A stretch of DNA of 19,432 nt, from NCBI GenBank assembly GCA_005887855.1, contig VBQB01000005.1:1-19432 (forward strand), read 5' to 3'. The notes beneath the pieces are model-generated. The model worked only from the letters and a program-made list of their open reading frames with translations. It made no database searches and was not told the origin of the DNA. Each line of letters starts with the position of its first letter. Within the stretch, counting starts at the first letter, position 1. The position numbers were made by a program, and so were the translations under genes. This DNA comes from Verrucomicrobiota bacterium. GTDB lineage: Bacteria > Verrucomicrobiota > Verrucomicrobiae > Chthoniobacterales > UBA10450. Below, one piece after another: positions 8,091-15,644 of the stretch.

Positions 8091-9366
8091 CGAGCCGGGC
8101 GCTCATTTTGTTCATCACCTCTCCGCGCAATAGCGGATCCTGCACCCGTGACACAGTCTCAGCCAGCTTGCGCGCAAGTTGCATCTTGGCACTTAAGGAA
8201 TTCAAATCGGTCGCAGCGGCTTCGCGGTCGATCCAATAATCAAAAAAATCGTGCGCCTTGGCGATGCGTTTTTCAAACTCCTCTCTGCCTTCCCGCCGAA
8301 CAAGCGAGTCTGGATCCTCGCCCACTGGCATCTCAACAACACGCACAATCAAATCGTTCTGAAGCAGAGCCTCGAGAGACCGCTCTGCTGCTTTTTTCCC
8401 CGCTGCATCCGCATCAAAGCAAAGAACCACTTCGTTCACGAAGCGTTTTAGAACCCGCGCCTGGCTCTCTGTAAACGCAGTCCCCTGCGGCGCGACCACA
8501 TTTGTTATCCCGGCTTCAAACAAAGTGATCAAATCTAGCTGGCCTTCACACACGATCGCGCAGTTCGCCTCAATCAAAGCGCGCTTAGTCTTGTTCAGAC
8601 CAAAAAGCACGCTGCCTTTTCGAAAAAGCGGCGTCTCAGGCGAATTCAGATATTTTGCGCCTTCCGCCTCGTTTTGCAGCATACGCCCGCTGAACGCAAT
8701 AACTTCGCCGACATCGTTGCAGATGGGAAACATGATTCGCCCACGAAAGCGATCATACGATTTTTGACTCGGCATACCATCGGCATCGTCTTTGCTTTTA
8801 ATCAAACCGCTCGAGATTAGATCGCGTACATCATAGCCGCGTCCACGCGCCCAACTGCCAAACGCATCCCACTCGTCGGGCGCGTAGCCAACTTGCCACC
8901 GTTTTGCGATTTCTGCCGTGATCCCACGCTGCTTCATGTATTTACGCGCTGGCTCGGCGAATTCCCTTTTGATCAGATTCTCGTGAAACCATGCGGCGGC
9001 TTCTCCGTGCAGCTGCAACAAGACTCGGCGGGATTCAACCTGTCGATCTTCGGCGCCGCTCGGGCCGCGCTCTTCGATCACCGGAATCCCAACACGCGCT
9101 GCGAGCTTGCGCACCGCCGAGGGAAAATCGATATGCTCGTAATCCATCACAAAACGGAAGACGCTTCCGCCCACGCCGCATCCGAAGCAGTGGAAGGTTT
9201 GTCGCTGCGGACTCACATGAAAGGACGGCGTTTTCTCCTGATGAAATGGGCAAAGCGCCTTGAAATTTACCCCCGCTCGTTTCAGCGGAAAATAGGAGCC
9301 GATCACCTCGACGATATCGTTCGCCGCGGCGATTTGTTCGATGGATTCGGATGGGATTGTTCCCAT
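8002..9366 (-). CDS. dnaG: DNA primase, frame ends before the helicase-binding domain
   Basis: Primase makes RNA primers for replication. The likely start is the ATG at 9366 (MGTIPSESIEQI); the frame is open further back but the added residues do not look like DnaG. The CHC2 zinc ligands are C39, H42, C60 and C63 (CPFH...HCFGCG). The TOPRIM domain has the glutamate in IVCEGQLDLITLFEAG and the acidic pair in CFDADAAGKKAA. After LLPKQKR the frame runs 14 further unrelated residues to a TGA at 8002, while the expected C-terminal domain continues in the next frame (see 7626-8090). A primase without this domain would bind DnaB poorly, so this is an assembly error, a real lesion, or recoding. rpoD follows directly. 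Confidence 0.9.
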   Translation of the reverse strand: MGTIPSESIEQIAAANDIVEVIGSYFPLKRAGVNFKALCPFHQEKTPSFHVSPQRQTFHCFGCGVGGSVFRFVMDYEHIDFPSAVRKLAARVGIPVIEERGPSGAEDRQVESRRVLLQLHGEAAAWFHENLIKREFAEPARKYMKQRGITAEIAKRWQVGYAPDEWDAFGSWARGRGYDVRDLISSGLIKSKDDADGMPSQKSYDRFRGRIMFPICNDVGEVIAFSGRMLQNEAEGAKYLNSPETPLFRKGSVLFGLNKTKRALIEANCAIVCEGQLDLITLFEAGITNVVAPQGTAFTESQARVLKRFVNEVVLCFDADAAGKKAAERSLEALLQNDLIVRVVEMPVGEDPDSLVRREGREEFEKRIAKAHDFFDYWIDREAAATDLNSLSAKMQLARKLAETVSRVQDPLLRGEVMNKMSARLGVSISDFETLLPKQKREGAAGRRSTGFSS

Positions 9367-9420
9367 AGCGGATTCGATTTTTCGCTCGTTTGGACTGGGA
9401 AGCGATGTCAAACTTACGCG

Positions 9421-10839
9421 GTGTGCCGCCGCTTTCCAAATAGCAGGAAAATATTGCCGATCTTCGCCTTGATTTGCTGCTTGCTGGCGAAGGAGGCGGC
9501 TCAAGCGCGCGATATCATTCATAAAGGCGACGTCGTCGTGGTCCCACTGCGCGGCGAAGTTTCGCCCTCGCTCCTAATGTTTCTGCGACGAACCGAGAAA
9601 GCAGCTGAGAGCAGCGGCGCGTCAGCGATTATTTTTGAAATGAATACTTACGGGGGACGCCTCGACAGCGCTGCAGAAATAACGAGCGTGCTTAACCACG
9701 CCACCATCCCCACGTACACATTTATCAATTCAAACGCGGGTTCGGCCGGTTCGCTCATCGCGCTGGCGACACGACATATCTATATGGCGCCGGTGAGCGC
9801 AATTGGCGCGGCAGCGCCCGTTTTGCCGACTGGCGAAGACCTTCCGGCCACAGAGCGGGATAAAACCATTTCGTATTGGTCGGCTCTCATTCGTAGTTCT
9901 GCCATTCGTAATGGCCATAATCCGGATGTTGGCGAAGCGTTCATCAACAAAGACAAGGAGGTGAAAGTCGGGAACCGCCTGGTTCACGCAAAGGGAACTC
10001 TCTTAACCCTGAATGCGCAGGAGGCGACAGAGCGGATCGACGGAAAGCCGTTGCTGTCAGATGGAATTGCCGAGTCGATTGTCGATCTAACGAAAAAAGC
10101 CGGACTCAATGGCAGCGTCGTTTCGCTCAATCCGAGCGGCTTTGAGCAGCTAGCTTTTTGGATTACCGCGCTCGCACCATTACTCTTGCTCGGCGGCATT
10201 ATCGGCGCGTATCTCGAATTCAAAATTCCGGGGGCGAGTTTGCCAGGAATTATTTCAGCGATCTGTTTTGCGCTATTTTTCCTCGGTCATTATCTGGCCG
10301 GCCTGGCCGGCTGGGAGGTAGTTGGGCTCTTTGTCTTCGGGATAGTGCTCGTTTTGATCGAAATCCTCTTTTTCGCCCACTCTACGATCGTTTTTGGCGT
10401 CGTGGGCGTTTTTCTTATCCTAGCGTCGTTGCTCTGGGCAATGATCGATCATTACCCTGGCGAAACATTTTTTCCGACAGGTCGCATGCTCGCTATGCCG
10501 CTGCTTAATCTCTTTATCGCGATAGCGGCCGCAGTAATTGTGATCGCGATTCTCGCTCGCTTTTTGCCACGCACAGGCCTTTATCGCCGGTTTGCTCTCA
10601 TGACGTCAAATCCGCGAGGTCCATCGTTGGCCGATGCGCCCCACAAATTTGCGACAGCTCTCGCCCTTACGCCCGGAACGCAAGGGACCGCGATCACCGT
10701 TTTGCGACCCAGCGGAAAAGCGCGCTTCGCCGATCACGTTGTCGATGTCGTTACCGAAGGAGAGTTTATTCCCTCGCAAACTCCAGTCACGGTGATTCAA
10801 ACGGACGGAATGCGAGTCGTCGTAAAGGGCACGCCGTAA
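9421..10839 (+). CDS. nfeD: NfeD-family membrane serine protease (long form)
   Basis: Long NfeD proteins join a ClpP-like serine protease, membrane helices and a C-terminal OB fold, and usually work with stomatin/flotillin-type proteins in membrane domains. From the GTG at 9421 (472 residues) there is a signal peptide with basic RRFPNSRK and hydrophobic ILPIFALICCLLA. A TTG at 9454 with AGGA upstream is the alternative start. The protease part shows NTYGGRLDSA (75-84) and NAGSAGSLIALA, with likely nucleophile Ser108. The probable general base is Lys148, in RDKTISYW. Four to five membrane helices follow (about 235-390). The C-terminal GTAITVLRPSGKARF...EGEFI fits the NfeD OB fold. No stomatin gene is in the window. 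It is divergent from dnaG (54-base gap) and convergent with thiS (13 bases). Confidence 0.92.
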   Translation: MCRRFPNSRKILPIFALICCLLAKEAAQARDIIHKGDVVVVPLRGEVSPSLLMFLRRTEKAAESSGASAIIFEMNTYGGRLDSAAEITSVLNHATIPTYTFINSNAGSAGSLIALATRHIYMAPVSAIGAAAPVLPTGEDLPATERDKTISYWSALIRSSAIRNGHNPDVGEAFINKDKEVKVGNRLVHAKGTLLTLNAQEATERIDGKPLLSDGIAESIVDLTKKAGLNGSVVSLNPSGFEQLAFWITALAPLLLLGGIIGAYLEFKIPGASLPGIISAICFALFFLGHYLAGLAGWEVVGLFVFGIVLVLIEILFFAHSTIVFGVVGVFLILASLLWAMIDHYPGETFFPTGRMLAMPLLNLFIAIAAAVIVIAILARFLPRTGLYRRFALMTSNPRGPSLADAPHKFATALALTPGTQGTAITVLRPSGKARFADHVVDVVTEGEFIPSQTPVTVIQTDGMRVVVKGTP

Positions 10840-10852
10840 GCCTGAATAGGCT

Positions 10853-11053
10853 TTAGCCGCCGGCCACTACTCGAACAAATTCTACGCGATCGCCTTCGGC
10901 TAACGATCGCTGCGACCATTCGCCTCGATGTATAGCGAGGCCGTTGTGCTCCACCAAAATGGACTGCGGCGGCAACTCATGGCGCTTCACCAGTTCAGCG
11001 ATTGTTTCAGCGCCGCGCGCATCTACTTTTTCGCCATTCAGTGAAATCGTCAC
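10853..11053 (-). CDS. thiS: ThiS sulfur-carrier protein
   Basis: ThiS carries sulfur as a C-terminal thiocarboxylate for thiazole synthesis in thiamine biosynthesis. The 66-residue product has the ubiquitin-like pattern ISLNGEKVD, TIAELVKRHEL and GDRVEFVRVVAGG, ending in the required Gly-Gly. The GTG at 11053 was chosen because it overlaps the thiH stop as GTGA, a typical coupled start, and gives the usual family length. An ATG at 11086 would add 11 residues and overlap thiH by 37 bases. It is co-transcribed with thiH. thiG, normally next to thiS, is not in the window. Confidence 0.93.
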   Translation of the reverse strand: MTISLNGEKVDARGAETIAELVKRHELPPQSILVEHNGLAIHRGEWSQRSLAEGDRVEFVRVVAGG

Positions 11054-12300
11054 ACGCCGCAGAGAGCTCGATCCCAATCTTTCCAAACCGGATCGAAACC
11101 GTGCTGTCGGAGGACCGCAGCTATTTCGGCTGGCGAACGCTCATCGCTGATCTCAAATTGCCCGGTCGCGAGCCGGTCTTCTCCATCTTGGAAATCGGGG
11201 CCAACGATTCGACCGCGAATGGTGCGATGCAAATGTTCGCTGCCCTGTCGAGTATAGCCTCCCGGCTCAGTGTGGCTGCCTGCGCTCATCATTGTCACGC
11301 CCAACAAAACAAGCGAATCACGGAATGCTGCCCGTTCGCGGGTGCTGAGGACAATCCCAACTTGCGGAAAGGTAATGCGCAGCGCGCAAACTAGCTGCGC
11401 CAATTCACGATCGGTTATCGAGAAGAGTGGCCGGAAACCGCCCGCCGCGGGCCGTAACCTGGGCAGACTCACGCTGATCTGCGCTTGCCAGCAGTGTTTG
11501 AGCAAATATTCCAAATGCGCTACGAGCGCGAGCGCTTCTTCCCGCCACGGCGATAATCCAAAGAGCACACCGATCCCGAGCCTGCGAAATCCGGCCCGAT
11601 AACCGCGCTCTGCGCAATCAAGACGAAAATTAAAGTCACGCTTCGGCCCAGCAGTATGCATTTCGGCATACATCGCGCGGTTGTAGGTCTCCTGATAAAC
11701 CACCAGTCCTTCCGCGCCAGCATCGACAATCGGTAAATAATCCTGCGTTTCCATCGGACCAACCTCGATCGAAATCGATGAAAAATCTGGCTGCAGTGCC
11801 TGGACGCATTCGGCAAGATAGTCCCGGCTCACGAATTTCGGGTGTTCGCCAGCAACTAGGAGGATCTGATGAAAACCTTGGTGAGCTAGATGATGCGCTT
11901 CGGCGACGACTTCGTCGACATCGAGGGTAACGCGAAGAATCGGGTTGTCGCGGGAGAAGCCGCAATATCGACAATTGTTAATGCATTCGTTGGAAAGATA
12001 AAGTGGCGCGAAGAGGCGCATCGTCCGGCCAAAATTCCGCAGCGTGAACCGGCATGAGGTTTGTGCCATGGCCTCGAGTTCCTCGTCGGATTTTCGCGCA
12101 ATGAGTTCTTCGAACCGGTGGACAAGGTCCGATTTTTTGAGCGCCAAATTGTCTAGAGTTTCGATGAACGGCATCAGCATAATTTCGTGCGCGTGCGAGC
12201 GTTCGCAAACGCCAATCGCTCTCTCTGCTGAGGAGAGCATACGAGCCTGGGGAATTCTTGCGACGCGGACGCTCGACGGGAAAAAGAGACTATCGCCCAT
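11050..12300 (-). CDS. thiH: ThiH, radical-SAM tyrosine lyase (2-iminoacetate synthase)
   Basis: ThiH cleaves tyrosine to dehydroglycine and p-cresol, supplying a thiazole precursor in anaerobic-type thiamine synthesis. The longest reading is 416 residues. The [4Fe-4S] motif CINNCRYC has cysteines 106, 110 and 113. Family segments include LYLSNECINNCRYCGFS, LLVAGEHPKFV, VYQETYNRAMYAE, SVSLPRLRPAAGGF and DPVWKDWD near the end. The start is uncertain: ATG 12300, 12240 or 12174. The 12240 start would put the first cysteine at 86, matching E. coli ThiH (85). None has a strong ribosome-binding site. The hairpin at 12309-12339 lies just before the first ATG. No TPP riboswitch was recognised upstream. 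The final GTG/TGA overlaps thiS. Confidence 0.95.
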   Translation of the reverse strand: MGDSLFFPSSVRVARIPQARMLSSAERAIGVCERSHAHEIMLMPFIETLDNLALKKSDLVHRFEELIARKSDEELEAMAQTSCRFTLRNFGRTMRLFAPLYLSNECINNCRYCGFSRDNPILRVTLDVDEVVAEAHHLAHQGFHQILLVAGEHPKFVSRDYLAECVQALQPDFSSISIEVGPMETQDYLPIVDAGAEGLVVYQETYNRAMYAEMHTAGPKRDFNFRLDCAERGYRAGFRRLGIGVLFGLSPWREEALALVAHLEYLLKHCWQAQISVSLPRLRPAAGGFRPLFSITDRELAQLVCALRITFPQVGIVLSTRERAAFRDSLVLLGVTMMSAGSHTEPGGYTRQGSEHLHRTIRGRIVGPDFQDGEDRLATGQFEISDERSPAEIAAVLRQHGFDPVWKDWDRALCGV

Positions 12301-12308
12301 ACAAATAG

Positions 12309-12339
12309 CGGCGGCGTCCGGTAAATCCGGACGCCGCCG
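12309..12339 (-). terminator. Perfect GC-rich hairpin after the outer-membrane pseudogene
   Basis: CGGCGGCGTCCGG (12309-12321) and CCGGACGCCGCCG (12327-12339) form a perfect 13-base stem around TAAAT. It is the counterpart of the hairpin after the intact copy at 13114-13145 and was evidently duplicated with the gene. On the minus strand it is not followed by a T-run, only CTATTTGT, so termination is uncertain. It could instead form part of the thiH leader. Confidence 0.6.
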
Positions 12340-12360
12340 TGGAAAAAGCGATTGTCAATC

Positions 12361-13021
12361 TTAAAGTGCGAAATTGACACCGCTACGCACCATACCAAAG
12401 TTGTTGGTCGAACCGTTCACAACGTTTCAGCTGAAATCATTGATCCAGCCGATGTGCGGCGTTCTGCGGACTTCTAAACCGCCGCCAAATTGGCCGATTC
12501 CCTCTGTCTCGGAAGGGCCCTGACTAGTGCGAACTCTAGTGATACGAATGACTTCGCTGGGAAGCTCCTCTACAGCGAAATGTGTCTTTACGCCGCCGCC
12601 AAAAATGCCGCCGCCACCCGCGAAGAGGTACGGCGCAAAACGGGTGCAAGGGATCGGGTAGCGTGGCGTCAGCGTGCCTAACACAGAACCCGCCGCGTGG
12701 CTCTCGTGTCCATTACGGGCGCTGAAAATGTCCGACGAAGGCGGTATTCCGATGAAGACACCGCGACATCGGCAAACGCACGTCTAGCGTCCATTGCCCA
12801 GCCTTCGATTCCAATACCAAAATAACGATGAAAGAAGTATGTGAGGTCGATACCGCCGCCCCTGGCATGGTCAGCCTCGAGGTAGCGGTCGTCGGCCCAA
12901 GAGTTTCCGGTAAACACGTAAGTGCCCCACAGACCCACGTTAAACTCGTTGTCCTGCGTACTATTCCGGGCATGGCGGCGGAAACCTATCGCAAGACAGA
13001 TGAAGGATGGGTTTCTTCATA
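12361..13021 (-). pseudogene. Decayed copy of the outer-membrane beta-barrel gene
   Basis: This is a degraded duplicate of the intact gene at 13167-13850. The ATG at 13021 is followed by KKPILHLSCDRFPPPCPE and then a TAG at 12962-12964, where the intact copy has Trp. About 25 residues of the signal-peptide region are gone. A frameshift follows the TAG, and the frame with VFTGNSWADDRYLEADHA runs on to a stop near 12678. Matching then resumes in another frame (VLGTLTPRYPIPCTRFAPY). A TGA at 12427-12429 replaces the Trp of DFSWN. The original stop survives at 12361. The ribosome-binding site present before the intact copy is absent here. With two nonsense codons, at least two frameshifts and no leader, it cannot make the barrel. 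Confidence 0.9.
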
Positions 13022-13104
13022 GCGGCGCTTTATAGCCAAACGCGAATTCGAGCGTCAACCTTAAAAATCCAAAAAAACCGCGCGTCGGGCATGCCAGCTT
13101 GGAC

Positions 13105-13145
13105 AAAACGAAACGGCGGCATCCGGGTCATCCCAGGTGCCGCCG
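13105..13145 (-). terminator. Terminator hairpin of the intact outer-membrane gene
   Basis: The arms CGGCGGCATCCGGG (13114-13127) and CCCAGGTGCCGCCG (13132-13145) pair with one wobble and one mismatch around a TCAT loop. On the minus strand they are followed by TTTCGTTTT (13105-13113). The hairpin begins 21 bases after the stop codon. A related copy follows the pseudogene at 12309-12339. Confidence 0.75.
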
Positions 13146-13166
13146 TGGCAAAAGCGATTGTCAATC

Positions 13167-13850
13167 TTAGAATGCGAAATTGAGACCGCTACGCACCATA
13201 CCAAAGTTGTTGGTCGAACCGTTCACGACGTTCCAGCTGAAATCATTGATCCAGCCGATATGCGGCGTTATGCGGACTTCTAAACCGCCGCCGAATTGGC
13301 CGATTGCTTCTGTCGTCGAATCGCTTTGTTGAGTCCTGATAATCCCGTCGTTTACCACAACGTCTGTCCTTTCGCCGCCGCCGAAGATGGCACCGCCGCC
13401 AGCAAAGGCGTACGGCGCGAACCGCGTGCAAGGGATCGGGTAACGAAAGGTCAAGGTACCTAACACAGAACCCACCGCACGGCTCTCATGCTGCGTACTG
13501 AGGCTAAAAACATCGTTGTTAAGGTCGATAAAGAGATCGTTAAACTCACGTCTGGCGTCCACTACCCAGCCTTCGATTCCGATACCGAAGTAACGGTGGA
13601 AAAAGTATTTGACGTCCACACCGCCGCCCCAGGCGTGGTCGGATTCAAGGTAGCGGTCCTCTGACCAGGAATTTCCTGTAAAGACGTAGGTTCCCCAAAG
13701 ACCGACGTTAAACTCGTTGTCCGCATACCATACCGGACAAGGCGGAGGAGCCACTTGCTTCATCTCCTTTCCGGAATAGGTCTCAGTACCGGCGAAGGCG
13801 ACAGAGGTAACCATCGCGATGCCCAACAGGGCCAACATTAGTTTCTTCAT
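13167..13850 (-). CDS. Small outer-membrane beta-barrel protein
   Basis: A 227-residue exported protein. The signal peptide MKKLMLALLGIAMVTSVAFA (1-20) is followed by a short linker with PPPCP. A series of alternating amphipathic strands rich in Gly and aromatics comes next (FNVGLWGTYVFTGNSW, YFFHRYFGIGIEGW, FAPYAFAGGGAIFGGG, IGQFGGGLEVRITPHIGW). It ends in SGLNFAF, the C-terminal phenylalanine expected of a barrel inserted by the Bam complex. An 8-strand OmpW/OmpA-like barrel is likely from the size, but the family is not identified. A strong AAGGAG site precedes the ATG. A TTGACA lies about 70 bases upstream, without a clear -10. A decayed tandem copy lies downstream. Function unknown. Confidence 0.88.
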   Translation of the reverse strand: MKKLMLALLGIAMVTSVAFAGTETYSGKEMKQVAPPPCPVWYADNEFNVGLWGTYVFTGNSWSEDRYLESDHAWGGGVDVKYFFHRYFGIGIEGWVVDARREFNDLFIDLNNDVFSLSTQHESRAVGSVLGTLTFRYPIPCTRFAPYAFAGGGAIFGGGERTDVVVNDGIIRTQQSDSTTEAIGQFGGGLEVRITPHIGWINDFSWNVVNGSTNNFGMVRSGLNFAF

Positions 13851-13960
13851 CTTATTTCTCCTTCTGGTTAAGTTTTCCCTTCCAACTCCAACACTTTAGA
13901 GCGTACATGTCAATAACGAAGTTCGCCACTCCTGTGGATGCCGCGAGTTGATTACGTCGT

Positions 13961-13986
13961 CCAAAAGCGCAAGAATTTTTTTGCGC
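13961..13986 (-). terminator. Possible terminator after the RNase E/G gene
   Basis: On the minus strand GCGCAA and TTGCGC pair around an A-rich loop and are followed by TTTT. The structure lies 12 bases after the stop codon of the RNase gene. The six-base stem is short, so this is a moderate candidate. It would close the cell-shape operon before the outer-membrane gene. Confidence 0.5.
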
Positions 13987-13997
13987 GTTAAGGCGGC

Positions 13998-15572
13998 TCA
14001 GGGTTTGAGTTCCACCCCGGTATTTGCATCAGTGATGATAAACTTTTCGTGGTGGAACGCGCGGTCGCCACGAAACATGAGCCGCCCCGCGTAACGACGC
14101 TCCAGCTCCACGAGCAACTCTTCGTCTTCCACTTTCAACCGTTTCAAGACATCCGGATTTAGGATCACACGAATTTCGTGGATACTGTCCTGATACTTGC
14201 GCATAACGGTATTCAATGTGCGGTGCAACTCCACACTTGTAGTCATGGAAGTCTTCACGACACCGCGACCGCTGCAGTAGGGACAATTTTCGTAGATTGT
14301 ATCGCTGAGACTTTCCTGCGCGCGCTGTCGCGTCATCTCCATCAGACCGAGCGAGGAAATCGGCAGGACATGCGTCTTGGCCTTGTCACGCTTGAGGCGT
14401 TCCCTCATCAGGTTGTAGACCAGCTGCTGGTCTTTGCGACTCTTCATGTCGATGAAATCGCCGATGATCAAGCCGCCAACGTTGCGTAATCGAAGCTGAC
14501 GCGCGATTTCATCCGCTGCCTCCAGGTTTGTCTGCAAAATCGTTTTCTCTACATCACGTCCACCTTTGTTGCGACCGGTGTTCACGTCGATCGCGACGAG
14601 CGCCTCGGTTTCATCGATCACGATGTAGCCGCCGCACTTAAGCCATACTTGCCGATGGAAAGCATCGTCGATTTGTTTTTGCACACCATAGGTCTCGAAA
14701 ATCGGTGTCGCACCGTCATAAAGGTGAATTCGATTGCGAGCGCGCCGTGAAATCTGGCCGACCATTTCGTTCATCCGCTCGGTCGACTCGCGATCATCGC
14801 AGGTGACTTCATCGATCTCTTCGGTAAGAAAGTCGCGCACGGTCCGTTCAACCAAATCGGGTTCCTCAAAAACTCGGCACGGCGCGGGATGGTCACGGAT
14901 CAACTGCTCGACTTTGACCCATTGATCGAGAAGGAAGCGCAGATCGCGCACGAAGTATCGCGCACGCTGTCCCTCCCCAACCGTGCGAATGATAACCCCA
15001 ACGCCATCCGGAATATCGAGCTCACGCAAAATCTTGCGGAGACGATCGCGCTCCTTCACATCTTCGATTTTGCGTGAAATGCCGCTGCGATCACTGAACG
15101 GCATCAAGACCAAGTAGCGGCCGGCAAAACTGAGATTGGTCGTAACTCGCGGCCCCTTTGTCCCGATCGGACCTTTCGTGACCTGCACAATCACATCTGA
15201 GCCGACGGGATAAATATTCGGAATATCCTTTGCCGTGATTCGTTTTCGCGGCCGCCTGTTTGCCGATCGGTCGATTTCCTCGATACCGCTGTCGAGCGCG
15301 GCCGGAATAGCATCCCAAAAATGAAGGAATGCATTTTTTTCGAAGCCGATGTCCACGAACATCGCCTTCAATCCCATTTCGATGTTCTTGACTTTGCCCT
15401 TGTAAACGCTGCCGACGATGTTGCGCGAGCTTTTACGCTCGACGCTGTATTCCTCGAGGCGGCCATTCTCGAGCAGCGCGACACGAGACTCGAGTTTTTC
15501 CACGCTCAGCACGAGTTTGTTGCCGGTCTTGCGTGAAGAAAGACCTAAAATTTTCTTTACCTTGTCTATCAT
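13998..15572 (-). CDS. rng: Ribonuclease E/G family endoribonuclease
   Basis: RNase E/G enzymes cut single-stranded RNA and mature rRNA and mRNA. The 524-residue product is of RNase G size. It has an S1-type RNA-binding domain (about 35-130) with GSVYKGKVKNIEMGLKAMFVDIG and the DNase I-like catalytic core with AIDVNTGR (Asp329) and GDFIDM (Asp372). A zinc-link CPYCSGRG follows, with cysteines 430 and 433. There is no long C-terminal degradosome scaffold as in RNase E, so rng fits better, although many phyla carry a single member. The ATG at 15572 lacks a Shine-Dalgarno. The 72-base gap from mrdA can fold into a stem (15591-15639). It is likely the last gene of the mre operon. Confidence 0.95.
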   Translation of the reverse strand: MIDKVKKILGLSSRKTGNKLVLSVEKLESRVALLENGRLEEYSVERKSSRNIVGSVYKGKVKNIEMGLKAMFVDIGFEKNAFLHFWDAIPAALDSGIEEIDRSANRRPRKRITAKDIPNIYPVGSDVIVQVTKGPIGTKGPRVTTNLSFAGRYLVLMPFSDRSGISRKIEDVKERDRLRKILRELDIPDGVGVIIRTVGEGQRARYFVRDLRFLLDQWVKVEQLIRDHPAPCRVFEEPDLVERTVRDFLTEEIDEVTCDDRESTERMNEMVGQISRRARNRIHLYDGATPIFETYGVQKQIDDAFHRQVWLKCGGYIVIDETEALVAIDVNTGRNKGGRDVEKTILQTNLEAADEIARQLRLRNVGGLIIGDFIDMKSRKDQQLVYNLMRERLKRDKAKTHVLPISSLGLMEMTRQRAQESLSDTIYENCPYCSGRGVVKTSMTTSVELHRTLNTVMRKYQDSIHEIRVILNPDVLKRLKVEDEELLVELERRYAGRLMFRGDRAFHHEKFIITDANTGVELKP

Positions 15573-15590
15573 AAAGCTGGAAAGGTTGCG

Positions 15591-15639
15591 CGATCAGAAG
15601 CGAAATCGCCGGCGCGTTTTGCGGCAAAGTTTCTGATCG
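15591..15639 (-). promoter_or_regulatory. Inverted repeat in the leader between mrdA and the RNase gene
   Basis: CGATCAGAA (15591-15599) and TTCTGATCG (15631-15639) are perfect inverted repeats separated by 31 bases. The spacer itself contains a small GCG-AAAT-CGC hairpin. The structure fills the gap and ends about 19 bases before the rng start codon. It has no T-run. It could be an RNA leader element or processing site; in E. coli the rne 5' leader controls its own message, but no homology is claimed. Confidence 0.4.
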
Positions 15640-15644
15640 AAAGT

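Noticed and set aside
8893..9420. Long plus-strand frame extending nfeD upstream across dnaG
   Set aside because: It is antisense to the conserved zinc-finger and TOPRIM region of dnaG, and the signal peptide of NfeD begins only near 9421.
13851..13960. TTGACA upstream of the intact outer-membrane gene as a full promoter
   Set aside because: No acceptable -10 hexamer lies 16-18 bases downstream, so it is noted only in the gene entry.
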